A stretch of DNA of 13,203 nucleotides from Myxococcales bacterium (lineage in GTDB: Bacteria > Myxococcota > Polyangia > Polyangiales > Polyangiaceae), in NCBI GenBank assembly GCA_020430865.1, contig JAGQIY010001160.1, positions 1 through 13,203 of the forward strand, given 5' to 3'. Below, one piece after another: positions 1-6,219 of this stretch. A program made the translations under genes and the position numbers. Each line of letters opens with the position of its first letter. Within the stretch, counting starts at the first letter, position 1. Below the pieces are notes generated by a model. The model did no database searches. It was given only the letters and a program-made list of their open reading frames with translations, and had not been told where the DNA came from.

Positions 1-419
1 ACGCAGTGCACGTCGAAGCGCTCGCCAGGTGAAGCCCCGATCACCGCCACCACCGCGCGCTGGCCCTCGACCCGTGCCTTGAAGCGATGCGGCTCGAAGC
101 GCAACGAGAAGTGCGAAGGCGCGATCATCTCCTCCGGTCCCAGGGTGCGCCCCACCACCGCGGACGCCCGCTTCGCGCGCTCGGTGAGCACTCGCTGGGC
201 GTCCGACCACATCAAGTCATAGGCGGCACGCGCCATCTTTGGGTCCCCGTGAACGCTCTCCATGCGATCGATGAACTGCTCGACCACGCGCTCGGGCGTC
301 TCCTCTTCGGGCTCGCGGCTACAGCCCGTGCAAAGCCAGCACAGCCACACCGCCAGCAGGCAGAACCAGCGCCACACCGGCCCGCTCCTGATTCCTCGAG
401 GCAACGCGCTCGGAGACAT
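1..419 (-). CDS. Putative lipoprotein, 3' end cut by window edge
   Basis: Reading the minus strand from the ATG at 419-417 gives 139 uninterrupted codons to the left edge, so the C-terminus is missing. The N-terminus has a basic stretch (R8, R11, R17), a hydrophobic Trp/Leu/Cys-rich segment at residues 15-32, and a lipobox-like CTGC with the lipidated cysteine most likely C33. The -3 residue is Cys rather than the usual Leu, with Leu at -4. The mature part starts with an acidic PEEETPERVVEQFIDRM stretch and then an alpha/beta pattern, reminiscent of small NTF2-like or DUF4878-type lipoproteins; that resemblance is tentative. The ATG shares its A with the trpS TGA (TGATG) and has no good ribosome-binding site, so translation is probably coupled to trpS. 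It was found by direct translation of the open frame. Function unknown. Confidence 0.8.
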   Translation of the reverse strand, partial: MSPSALPRGIRSGPVWRWFCLLAVWLCWLCTGCSREPEEETPERVVEQFIDRMESVHGDPKMARAAYDLMWSDAQRVLTERAKRASAVVGRTLGPEEMIAPSHFSLRFEPHRFKARVEGQRAVVAVIGASPGERFDVHC

Positions 420-1453
420 CACTTCTTGTAGTGGGTGGTGCCGAGGCCCATCGTCTTGCGTACGTCACGCATCGTGCGCTCCGCCAGCCGCGAGGCCTGT
501 TCCCGGCCGTGATCGAGGATCTCGAGCACGCGCTTCTTGTCGTTTGCCAGCTCCTGAGCACGTTCACGGATCGGCTCGAGCTCCTGGTTCAGGTTCAGGT
601 TGAGCATCGCCTTGCAGTCACCGCACCCCAGCGTCCCGAGACGGCAGTCGCGGTCGATCTCCAGAACCTGCGGCTCGGGGCTCACTGACTGATGGATGGT
701 GAAGATGTTGCAGATGTCAGGGTTTCCGGCGTCGCCCTGGCGGAGCTTGTTCGGATCGGTGTAGGCGCTCTTCAGCTTCTTCTCCACGGCCCTGGGCGTG
801 TCGAGGAGATCGATGCTGTTGCCTCTCGACTTGCTCATCTTGGTCTTTCCGTCGACGCCCATGATTCGCGGCGCCTTCGAGAGCAACGGCTTGGGCTCGG
901 GAAACAACGGCTTGAAACGATGGTTGAAGCGCCGGGCGATCTCTCGCGTCAGCTCCAGATGCTGCACCTGATCGTCGCCGACCGGGACCACGGTCGCGCG
1001 GTAGACCAGGATGTCCGCCGCCATCAGGATCGGATACGTGAAGAGCCCCGCGTTGACGTTCTCCTTGTGCTCGTCGCTCTTCTCCTTGAACTGCGTCATG
1101 CGGTTCAGGTCGCCCATCGGAGTGACCGCGGAGAGGTACCAGGCGAGCTCGGTGTGCTGCGGCACGTCGCTCTGAACGAAGATGGTGCACTTCGCGGGAT
1201 CGAGCCCGGCGGCGATGTAGCTCACCGCGGCGTCGAGGATGCGCTGCCTCAGCTCCTTGGGGTCGTAGTCGATGGTGATGGCGTGAGCATCGACGATGCA
1301 GAACAACGCCTCGTGGTCGCCAGCATTGACGAGGTTCACCCAGTTCTTCAGCGCTCCCAGGTAATTTCCGATGTGCAGGCCACCCGTGGGCTGCATGCCT
1401 GAGAGGATGCGGGGCTTTGCCGTTGACGAAGACGGCAGCGGTTGTTCGCTCAT
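419..1453 (-). CDS. trpS: Tryptophan--tRNA ligase, probable iron-sulfur type
   Basis: This cytoplasmic class I aminoacyl-tRNA synthetase charges tRNA-Trp with tryptophan using ATP. The 344-residue product is close to the usual bacterial length of about 330-340. The class I signatures are clear: GGLHIGN at residues 24-30 (HIGH motif) and TKMSKS at 204-209 (KMSKS loop). The GDDQVQHLEL segment near 159-168 is also typical. C248, C270, C277 and C280 form a C-x21-C-x6-C-x2-C pattern, almost identical to the [4Fe-4S]-binding motif known from Thermotoga maritima TrpRS. I chose the ATG at 1453 because the family N-terminus (PRILSGMQPTGGLHIG) follows about 13 residues later; the open frame extends upstream to 1684 but that part is not TrpRS-like and overlaps the divergent methyltransferase gene. 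No Shine-Dalgarno is visible. The stop overlaps the next gene by one base. Confidence 0.97.
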   Translation of the reverse strand: MSEQPLPSSSTAKPRILSGMQPTGGLHIGNYLGALKNWVNLVNAGDHEALFCIVDAHAITIDYDPKELRQRILDAAVSYIAAGLDPAKCTIFVQSDVPQHTELAWYLSAVTPMGDLNRMTQFKEKSDEHKENVNAGLFTYPILMAADILVYRATVVPVGDDQVQHLELTREIARRFNHRFKPLFPEPKPLLSKAPRIMGVDGKTKMSKSRGNSIDLLDTPRAVEKKLKSAYTDPNKLRQGDAGNPDICNIFTIHQSVSPEPQVLEIDRDCRLGTLGCGDCKAMLNLNLNQELEPIRERAQELANDKKRVLEILDHGREQASRLAERTMRDVRKTMGLGTTHYKK

Positions 1454-1464
1454 GGGACGACAGG

Positions 1465-1492
1465 AGGTAACCCCAGCGGCACGCCTCAGCAA
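1465..1492 (-). promoter_or_regulatory. trpS: Possible trpS promoter
   Basis: On the minus strand TTGCTG (1492-1487) and TTACCT (1470-1465) are separated by 16 bp and resemble sigma70 -35 and -10 boxes. Transcription would begin near 1458, only about five bases before the ATG, which fits the missing Shine-Dalgarno. This is a pattern match by eye. Confidence 0.3.
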
Positions 1493-1514
1493 GCTCCTAG
1501 CGCCGACCAACAAC

Positions 1515-1545
1515 TTGGCCCCAGCAGATCCGCGCCAGCTACGAT
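1515..1545 (+). promoter_or_regulatory. Possible methyltransferase promoter
   Basis: TACGAT at 1540-1545 resembles a -10 box. TTGGCC at 1515-1520 could be a -35, but the 19-bp spacer is long. A start near 1552 would leave about five untranslated bases before the ATG at 1557, which has no Shine-Dalgarno. Confidence 0.25.
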
Positions 1546-1556
1546 TTCGCTGCAGC

Positions 1557-2612
1557 ATGAGCATCAGCGAACCGCGTGTGCGTTTGACCTGGGACGACAA
1601 GCCGAGTGAGCCCATGCCCTGTTCAGCACGGCTCGAAGTCGTGGAGCCGGGACATCCGTCCAGCATGCTGGTGGAGGGCGACAACGAGCAAGCCCTGGGC
1701 GCGCTCGCGCGCCGCGCCGGTTCCTCTGCGGCGCTCGTCTATCTCGACCCGCCCTTCCTCACGGGTCGCCAGCATCACCGCGTGGAGCGCGGACGCGACG
1801 ACAGCGGCCGCATCCAGCGCAGCGCGCGCCCCGCCTTCGACGATCGCTGGGGCGGCATGCACGACTACTTGGGCGCGCTCCACCGTCGCCTGAGCCTGGC
1901 GCGCGAGCTGCTCGCGCCTCACGGCAGCCTGGTGCTCCACGTCGACCCCAAGACCAGCCACTACGCCAAGGTGATGTGCGACGAGATCTTCGGCCCGGAG
2001 TGCTTCGCGAGCGAGATCGTCTGGCGCTACCGTCGCTGGCCGGCGAAGACGAAGAACTTCCAGCGCGTGCACGACGTCCTGCTGCGCTACGTGAAGGACG
2101 CCGACAGCGAGCCGCGCTTCAACCAGCTCTACGAGCCCCTCGCCGCGTCCACGCGCGCCACCTGGGGCACACGGAAACAGCGCGCGGTAACGGATGAGAG
2201 CGGCCGACGACAGCGTTCGAGCAGCACCGCCGAGGAGAGCCCAGGTACGCCGCTGGGGGACGTGTGGGAGATCGGCATCGTCGCGCCGGTCGCCCGCGAG
2301 CGCACTGGCTACCCGACGCAGAAGCCGATGGCCTTGCTCGAGCGCTTGGTCTCCGCGTTGACCGACCCGGGCGATCTGGTGGTGGACCCATACGTCGGCA
2401 GCGGAACGACGCTGGCGGTGTGCGCGAGTCTGGGTCGCCGCGCCATCGGCATCGATCAGAACCGCGAGGCGCTGGAGATCTGCAAGCAGCGGCTCAACGC
2501 CCTGGGTATCGAACCGCTCCAGGAGCGCGTCAGCGGCTCACCGAAGGTACGGAAGACGTCGGGCGAGGCGAAGGCAGGCGCTCGGGGCAAACGGCTCAGG
2601 CAGGCGAGCTGA
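1557..2612 (+). CDS. Beta-class site-specific DNA N6-adenine methyltransferase, no restriction partner
   Basis: The 351-residue protein is an S-adenosylmethionine-dependent DNA methyltransferase of the N6/N4 family (Pfam N6_N4_Mtase). Motifs occur in beta-class order. LVEGDNEQAL lies at 38-47, catalytic motif IV DPPF at 64-67, then a target-recognition region at about 130-235 (EIVWRYRR..., HDVLLRYVK). GYPTQKP follows at about 252-258 (motif X region) and the SAM-binding motif I VDPYVGSGTT at 276-285. DPPF favours adenine-N6 over cytosine-N4. The last 25 residues are a basic low-complexity tail. The start is the ATG at 1557; the frame is open from 1371 but that part overlaps trpS and is not conserved-looking. 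No endonuclease or specificity subunit is adjacent, so it is probably an orphan regulatory or housekeeping methylase. The recognition sequence cannot be predicted here. Confidence 0.92.
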   Translation: MSISEPRVRLTWDDKPSEPMPCSARLEVVEPGHPSSMLVEGDNEQALGALARRAGSSAALVYLDPPFLTGRQHHRVERGRDDSGRIQRSARPAFDDRWGGMHDYLGALHRRLSLARELLAPHGSLVLHVDPKTSHYAKVMCDEIFGPECFASEIVWRYRRWPAKTKNFQRVHDVLLRYVKDADSEPRFNQLYEPLAASTRATWGTRKQRAVTDESGRRQRSSSTAEESPGTPLGDVWEIGIVAPVARERTGYPTQKPMALLERLVSALTDPGDLVVDPYVGSGTTLAVCASLGRRAIGIDQNREALEICKQRLNALGIEPLQERVSGSPKVRKTSGEAKAGARGKRLRQAS

Positions 2613-2622
2613 GGCGAACCAG

Positions 2623-2634
2623 GAGGCGCGCCTC
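2623..2634. repeat. 12-bp perfect palindrome after methyltransferase stop
   Basis: GAGGCGCGCCTC is a perfect palindrome 11 bases after the methyltransferase stop codon. No T-run follows, so it is not a typical intrinsic terminator. In such GC-rich DNA a 12-bp palindrome may be chance. Confidence 0.35.
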
Positions 2635-2673
2635 ACCCCCAACCCTGGGTTCTCTGGCACACGAAGCCGGCCC

Positions 2674-2712
2674 CGGGAGTTGCGACTGGGAGCGGGCTGT
2701 GAGCAACTCCTG
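2674..2712 (+). promoter_or_regulatory. Inverted repeat / stem-loop directly before the GTG at 2715
   Basis: GGAGTTGC (2676-2683) and GCAACTCC (2703-2710) are perfect inverted copies separated by 19 bases. As RNA the stem extends to ten pairs (2674-2683 with 2703-2712), one of them a G-U. The 3' arm ends two bases before the GTG start of the next gene. The only purine-rich Shine-Dalgarno-like stretch, GGGAG at 2688-2692, lies in the loop. It could be a translational control hairpin, or an operator at DNA level. No T-tract follows, so a terminator for the methyltransferase is less likely. Confidence 0.5.
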
Positions 2713-2714
2713 CT

Positions 2715-3125
2715 GTGGCGAGCAATCGACGCGCGAGCCGAGAGGCGATCCAGAAGCGCCGCGCCGGACGGGCGCTCAACGACCTGTTCTCGGGACGAGG
2801 CAGCGGACAGCTCGACGGGCGCACCGAGAAGCGCCGCCAACGCCTGCTGGAAGAGCTGCGAGAGAACAAGCGACGCGGCTCAGGCGAGGAGCTCAAGCCC
2901 CTCGAGGTGCTGAGCCACGCGAACGAGCTGCTCGAGATGGGGGAAAGCATGGCGGGCCTGCGGAAGCTGTGCGCCGCTCGCAAGCCACCTGGGGACCGCG
3001 AGCAGCTGGTCTACGTCGTGCAGCAGGTCCACGAAGCCTATGGGTTTCGCCCCGAGGTGTGGGGACTCGTCGGTGTGAGCGACGAGGTGCTGAAGGCCGC
3101 GGGTGTGCCGCTGGCCGAAGAGTGA
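2715..3125 (+). CDS. Unrecognised small basic protein downstream of the methyltransferase
   Basis: The GTG-initiated frame encodes 136 residues. I do not recognise the family. Residues 1-55 are very rich in Arg and Lys and look helical, containing a RRAGRALNDLFSGRG stretch and a charged RTEKRRQRLLEELRENKRR segment that could bind nucleic acid. Residues 60-136 are less charged and form a compact-looking domain (LSHANELLEMGESMAGLRKL, then VYVVQQVHEAYGFRPEVWGLVGVSDEVLKAAGVPL). There is no signal peptide or membrane segment, so it should be cytoplasmic. GTG 2715 is the first start after an in-frame TGA at 2700, and it lacks a well-placed ribosome-binding site. It lies 102 bp after the methyltransferase on the same strand and 47 bp before the next gene. 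Codon use looks typical of real genes here. A role linked to the methylase is speculation. Confidence 0.72.
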   Translation: MASNRRASREAIQKRRAGRALNDLFSGRGSGQLDGRTEKRRQRLLEELRENKRRGSGEELKPLEVLSHANELLEMGESMAGLRKLCAARKPPGDREQLVYVVQQVHEAYGFRPEVWGLVGVSDEVLKAAGVPLAEE

Positions 3126-3172
3126 GCGGGACGGCCACGCGCCCTGGAGAGTGTGCTAGCGATAGCGGACCG

Positions 3173-4216
3173 ATGGCAACCCGCCCCGCCAAACGCCTCA
3201 GCCGCTCACGTGTCCTGCGTCAACTGGCGAGCCTTGCCCTGCTGGGAGCCGTGGCCCTCGCGAGCAGCGCGAGCGCACAGAGCGAAGACCCGGTGGTCGT
3301 ACGCGTCGGCAACGTCGAGCTGCGCCGGAGCGACGTCGAGAGACGCCTGCGCGACGTGCCTGCTTTCAAGCTGCGCCAGTACGGGAACACCCCCGAGCAG
3401 ATCAAGCGCGCCTTCATCGAGCGCGACCTGGTTCCAGAGGTTCTCTTTGGCCTCGACACGAACCTGGAGGAGGCTACCCGGTCGCCGACGGTCCGCGCGG
3501 AAGTGAACCAGGCCAAGCTCCAGGCGCTGCAGACCGCCCTGCGCAAGGAGCTGGCGCAGAAGTCCCCGGTCACCGACGCGGACATCGAGAAGTACTACAA
3601 GGACCACGAGACCCGCTTCAAGACTCCTGAACGCATCAAGCTGTGGCGCATCCTGCTCCCCACGGAAGAGGCCGCGGCGGCGGTGCTGAAGCAGGTGAAG
3701 GCGAAGGGCGACGTGAAGACCTGGAGTCAAGTCGCTCGGGAGAAGTCCATCGACAAGGCCACCAACATGCGTGACGGTGACCTGGGCTTCGTGCTGCCCA
3801 GCGGGTTGACCAACGTGCCCCGCGTGCGCGTCGAGCCCGCGCTCTACGAGGCGGCGAAGACGTTGAAGAACGGCGAGCTCGCCCAGAAGCCGATTCCCGA
3901 AGGAAAAGGCTTCGCGGTGCTCTGGCGCCGTGGCAGCCTGAACGCCGTCGAGCGCAGTCTGGAGAGCGAGAGCGCGAACATCCGTCGCCTGCTGGAGCGC
4001 GAGCGCACACGCAAGCAACTCGACGACCTGGTGAAGGGGCTCGTCGCCGCGCACGTCAAGGACCGGAACGACGCGCTACTCGAGAACGTCGCCCTGGACA
4101 AGATCGGCGCGATTGGCGCCGAGCGACAGCCGGGCCTGATGGACAAGCACCCACCCGAGGCAGACGTCAAGCCGAGCTCGAGCGGGGATCCCGCCGCCGG
4201 CGCCGGCAAGCGCTGA
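3173..4216 (+). CDS. Secreted SurA/PpiC-like (parvulin-type) peptidyl-prolyl isomerase or chaperone
   Basis: This 347-residue periplasmic protein resembles SurA/PpiC folding factors that assist exported and outer-membrane proteins. It has a signal peptide: basic residues 4-16, hydrophobic core 18-30, and cleavage after ASA at 33-35. An N-terminal chaperone-like helical region covers about 40-135. The parvulin-like domain spans about 155-252 with the diagnostic AREKSIDKATNMRDGDLGF at 188-206. A helical tail and a Pro/Ser/Gly-rich end follow. The two usual parvulin histidines appear replaced by R159 (KLWRIL) and A248 (GFAVLW), so isomerase activity is doubtful and chaperone function more likely. 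The start is ATG 3173, which begins the signal peptide; the frame runs open upstream to 2264 through the methyltransferase but that part is spurious. The gene lies 47 bp downstream of the preceding one and may be co-transcribed. Confidence 0.88.
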   Translation: MATRPAKRLSRSRVLRQLASLALLGAVALASSASAQSEDPVVVRVGNVELRRSDVERRLRDVPAFKLRQYGNTPEQIKRAFIERDLVPEVLFGLDTNLEEATRSPTVRAEVNQAKLQALQTALRKELAQKSPVTDADIEKYYKDHETRFKTPERIKLWRILLPTEEAAAAVLKQVKAKGDVKTWSQVAREKSIDKATNMRDGDLGFVLPSGLTNVPRVRVEPALYEAAKTLKNGELAQKPIPEGKGFAVLWRRGSLNAVERSLESESANIRRLLERERTRKQLDDLVKGLVAAHVKDRNDALLENVALDKIGAIGAERQPGLMDKHPPEADVKPSSSGDPAAGAGKR

Positions 4217-4265
4217 GCTGCTGCGACGCGCGAGTTCGGGGGGGAGGTGCTGCGCGTGCGCCGGA

Positions 4266-4281
4266 CGTCTGTCGTCAGACG
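4266..4281. terminator. Hairpin between convergent genes, weak terminator candidate
   Basis: CGTCTG-TCGT-CAGACG forms a six-pair stem with a four-base loop between the plus-strand PpiC-like gene and the convergent minus-strand gene, overlapping the stop codon of the latter. It lacks a T-run on either strand, so intrinsic termination is uncertain. Confidence 0.3.
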
Positions 4282-4715
4282 CTGGGTAGATCCCAGCCAA
4301 GCTGCTTCAGGACACCGCGGAAGATGCGCTCCTCCTCGCGGGCGTCCAGCTGCTTCTTGAAGAACTCGGCGTTGTCGCCCTTCGTCGCCGCGTGCGTCGC
4401 GCGCTCGTAGTGCTCGAGCATCATCAACAGGTGCGGGTGCGCGTCGGTCACCTGCTTCGGCACCTGCATGTGCCGCGCGGAACTCAAACGAGCGTCGGCC
4501 TGCTCGTGTACGTAATCCGCCAGGTCCTTGTCGGAGAGCCGCGCGCGGAGGAAGTCGGCCTCCTTCCGCGCGTGTGTCACGATGAGCGCAGCTCGGTCGA
4601 GGTAGCTGCCAGCGAAGGCCGAGGTGGCCCAGGCGATGGCGCCGAGTGGCACGGCGCAGAGCAGCGCACGCCGCAGCTCCCGCTTGCTCCCACGACGACG
4701 AGCAGGTTCAAGCAT
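4275..4715 (-). CDS. Small exported helical protein, function unknown
   Basis: The product has 146 residues and I do not recognise it. It starts with a strongly basic region (RRRGSKRELRR, residues 6-16), a hydrophobic core at 17-33 and a signal-peptidase-like AFA before G36, so export to the periplasm is likely. The mature part is charged and almost wholly helical in appearance, with His/Lys/Glu-rich stretches, and ends in LGWDLPSV. I chose ATG 4715 over an in-frame GTG at 4742 because GGAG (4725-4722) lies six bases upstream of it and the signal peptide begins there. Its first eight bases overlap the end of rnc, which implies co-transcription and translational coupling. A functional link to RNase III is not obvious for an exported protein. 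Confidence 0.78.
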   Translation of the reverse strand: MLEPARRRGSKRELRRALLCAVPLGAIAWATSAFAGSYLDRAALIVTHARKEADFLRARLSDKDLADYVHEQADARLSSARHMQVPKQVTDAHPHLLMMLEHYERATHAATKGDNAEFFKKQLDAREEERIFRGVLKQLGWDLPSV

Positions 4716-5433
4716 TCTCCACTCCGGCTTCTGTTTCCTCACGGTTCCAAACCTCAGCCTCCAGGGCCACTTGCGCAGCCGCGCGCTCGGCCAGGCGCTT
4801 GCTCCGACCGCGGCCGCGGCCCAGCGCGAGCCCCTCCACGCTCACCTCGACCTCGAACCAGCGTTCGTGAGCTGGTCCGCCCTCTTCCACGACGGCGTAG
4901 CTGGGCACCGCGCCGCCCCCAACCTGGAGGCGCTCTTGCAGCTCGCTCTTCGCGTCACGCCCGGCGTCCGCCTCGAGCCCGGCGACGTGGGGCGCGAGCA
5001 ACCTGCGGCACACCTCGCGAGCCAGCGACCAGCCACCCTCGAGGAAGGCCGCGGCGATCAGCGCCTCCACCGCGTCCGCGACGACATTCAAGCTGTCGCG
5101 CAGCCCAGCGCTGTCCGCGCCCTTGCCGAGGCGCAGCGCGGAAGAAACCTCGAGCTCTCGACCGATGCGCTGGAGCGACTCCGCGTTCACCAGCTTCGCG
5201 CGTAGCCGGGTCAGACTCCCCTCGGGAGCGTCGGGGAATCGCTCGAACAGCAGCTCGCTCGCGCACAGTCCGAGCACGGCGTCCCCGAGAAACTCGAGGC
5301 GCTGGTTGTCGCCAGCGTCCTGGCGCTCGTTGGCGAAGCTCGGATGAGTCAGAGCCTGCTCGAGCCAGCTGGAGGCAGCGTCCAGCCCGAGCTGCTGGGC
5401 GAGGGCCAACGAGGATTGCTCTGAGTTCGGCAT
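4708..5433 (-). CDS. rnc: Ribonuclease III
   Basis: RNase III is a homodimeric, Mg-dependent endonuclease that cleaves double-stranded RNA in rRNA precursors, mRNA and antisense duplexes. The 241-residue protein has the normal bacterial length. The signature NQRLEFLGDAVLG lies at 43-55 with catalytic E47 and D51. E71 matches the family position in PEGSLTRLRAKLVN. The second site VADAVEALIAAAFLEGG at 118-134 supplies D120 and E123. A C-terminal double-stranded-RNA-binding domain occupies about 160-226, from DAKSELQERLQ to GRGRGRSKRLAERAAAQVALE. I placed the start at ATG 5433 because the family N-terminus (LAQQLGL...WLEQALTHPSF) follows shortly; the frame stays open to 6078 with another in-frame ATG near 5496, but the upstream part is not RNase III-like. 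No Shine-Dalgarno precedes the start. The stop overlaps the next gene. Confidence 0.96.
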   Translation of the reverse strand: MPNSEQSSLALAQQLGLDAASSWLEQALTHPSFANERQDAGDNQRLEFLGDAVLGLCASELLFERFPDAPEGSLTRLRAKLVNAESLQRIGRELEVSSALRLGKGADSAGLRDSLNVVADAVEALIAAAFLEGGWSLAREVCRRLLAPHVAGLEADAGRDAKSELQERLQVGGGAVPSYAVVEEGGPAHERWFEVEVSVEGLALGRGRGRSKRLAERAAAQVALEAEVWNREETEAGVENA

Positions 5434-5477
5434 GGTCGACGCGGAGCAAGGGTGTGCCACATCGGCCCTCGGGGGCA

Positions 5478-5483
5478 AGGCTA
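5478..5483 (-). promoter_or_regulatory. rnc: Possible rnc -10 element
   Basis: TAGCCT on the minus strand (5483-5478) matches the -10 hexamer of the outer-membrane gene promoter at 8542-8537. I see no convincing -35 at the right distance. A transcript from here would have a leader of roughly 40 bases. Confidence 0.2.
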
Positions 5484-5532
5484 GGGGAACCTGCATGGTC
5501 CGCCGCTGTCCGTGCTCCGAATGCACTTGAGC

Positions 5533-5538
5533 TATGCT
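5533..5538 (+). promoter_or_regulatory. Possible -10 box placing transcription start at the GTG
   Basis: TATGCT at 5533-5538 is a good -10 match and ends six bases before the GTG at 5545. Transcription starting at the usual distance would give a leaderless mRNA, which fits the absence of a Shine-Dalgarno. No clear -35 is visible. Confidence 0.3.
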
Positions 5539-5544
5539 GCCGCC

Positions 5545-6219
5545 GTGAGTCGCCTGCTGGCCTGCCCGTTCTGCCGTGAGCTCTACACCGAAGGTGAAGC
5601 GGAGCGCTGCGCGGAGTGTGGCGTCGAGCTGCAGCCGCTGGACAAGCTGCCGCCTTCCCACGACGCGATGCTGGAGGAGGCGCTCGCTGCAGCGGAGGCG
5701 GTTGTGGAGGCGCCGGAGCCCATCCCCGCGGTCGACTACCCGTTGCCCTGGACCTTCACGGGTCGGAGTCGACTCGCGCTGGTGGCCTTGGGCGCGGCCG
5801 GGATCGCCGCCTTCTTCATGCCCTGGGTCTCGGTGGTCAAGCCGGACATCGCCCTGCTGAGCGGCTTCGATCTGGCTCGCGGCCGCGCTGGCTGGCTGTG
5901 GAGCGGACTCGCCGGTTGGCTCACGCTGATCCCGCTCGTGGCGAGCCGACGCACCGTGAACCAGATGCGGGGGGTGCGCGCGGTGTGTGCGCTGTTCGCG
6001 AGCATGACGCTGGTGGAGACGTTGATGCTGATCGCCCGGCCTCCCCAGAGCCATCCACGCGTTCCCGTGGAGATACACTGGCAGTGGGGCCTGTACGCCA
6101 GCATGGGGGTCGCCGCCCTCGCCGTGCTGTTCAGTCTGCGGTTTGGCGGAAAGGCGGATGATCTTCGGGACCTACCGTTGCCGGGAGGCGCCTCGGACAC
6201 CGACGAGACCATGCACTGA
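5545..6219 (+). CDS. Zinc-ribbon membrane protein with four predicted helices
   Basis: From the GTG at 5545 the product has 224 residues. A CPFC...CAEC zinc ribbon (C7, C10, C22, C25) sits at the very N-terminus. An acidic Ala/Glu/Pro linker at about 37-66 follows, then four hydrophobic segments at roughly 78-98, 116-136, 144-164 and 176-196, and a short acidic tail. It is thus an inner-membrane protein with a cytosolic or linker-tethered zinc ribbon. I do not recognise a specific family. In-frame alternatives are ATG 5521 and GTG 5512; I prefer 5545 because zinc ribbons of this kind usually start close to the first cysteine and a -10-like TATGCT lies just upstream. It is divergent from rnc, and another membrane gene follows after 140 bp on the same strand. 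Confidence 0.8.
   Translation: MSRLLACPFCRELYTEGEAERCAECGVELQPLDKLPPSHDAMLEEALAAAEAVVEAPEPIPAVDYPLPWTFTGRSRLALVALGAAGIAAFFMPWVSVVKPDIALLSGFDLARGRAGWLWSGLAGWLTLIPLVASRRTVNQMRGVRAVCALFASMTLVETLMLIARPPQSHPRVPVEIHWQWGLYASMGVAALAVLFSLRFGGKADDLRDLPLPGGASDTDETMH

Noticed and set aside
692..1402. 236-codon plus-strand frame antisense to trpS
   Set aside because: trpS on the other strand has unmistakable synthetase motifs throughout; the antisense frame is open because of high GC and shows no domain.
1462..1468. AGGAGGT on the plus strand, a perfect Shine-Dalgarno sequence
   Set aside because: No start codon lies at a suitable distance downstream; its complement forms part of the proposed trpS -10 region, so it is probably coincidence.
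1371..1556. 62-codon N-terminal extension of the methyltransferase frame
   Set aside because: It overlaps the start of trpS and does not resemble the methyltransferase N-terminus; ATG 1557 fits better.
2264..3172. Open frame fused in front of the PpiC-like gene, giving 650 codons
   Set aside because: The upstream 303 codons run through the methyltransferase and the small basic gene in another frame and are Arg/Gly/Ala-rich nonsense; the signal peptide at 3173 marks the real start.
3206..4054. 282-codon minus-strand frame opposite the PpiC-like gene
   Set aside because: Composition typical of antisense shadows (His/Leu/Arg/Asp-rich), no motif, and fully covered by a recognisable gene.
4196..4207. 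GCCGGCGCCGGC 12-bp palindrome
   Set aside because: It lies inside the PpiC-like coding sequence, encoding an Ala/Gly tail, and is expected by chance in GC-rich codons.
5434..6078. N-terminal extension of rnc to 456 codons
   Set aside because: It is His/Gln/Arg-rich antisense to the zinc-ribbon membrane gene; RNase III homology begins just after ATG 5433.
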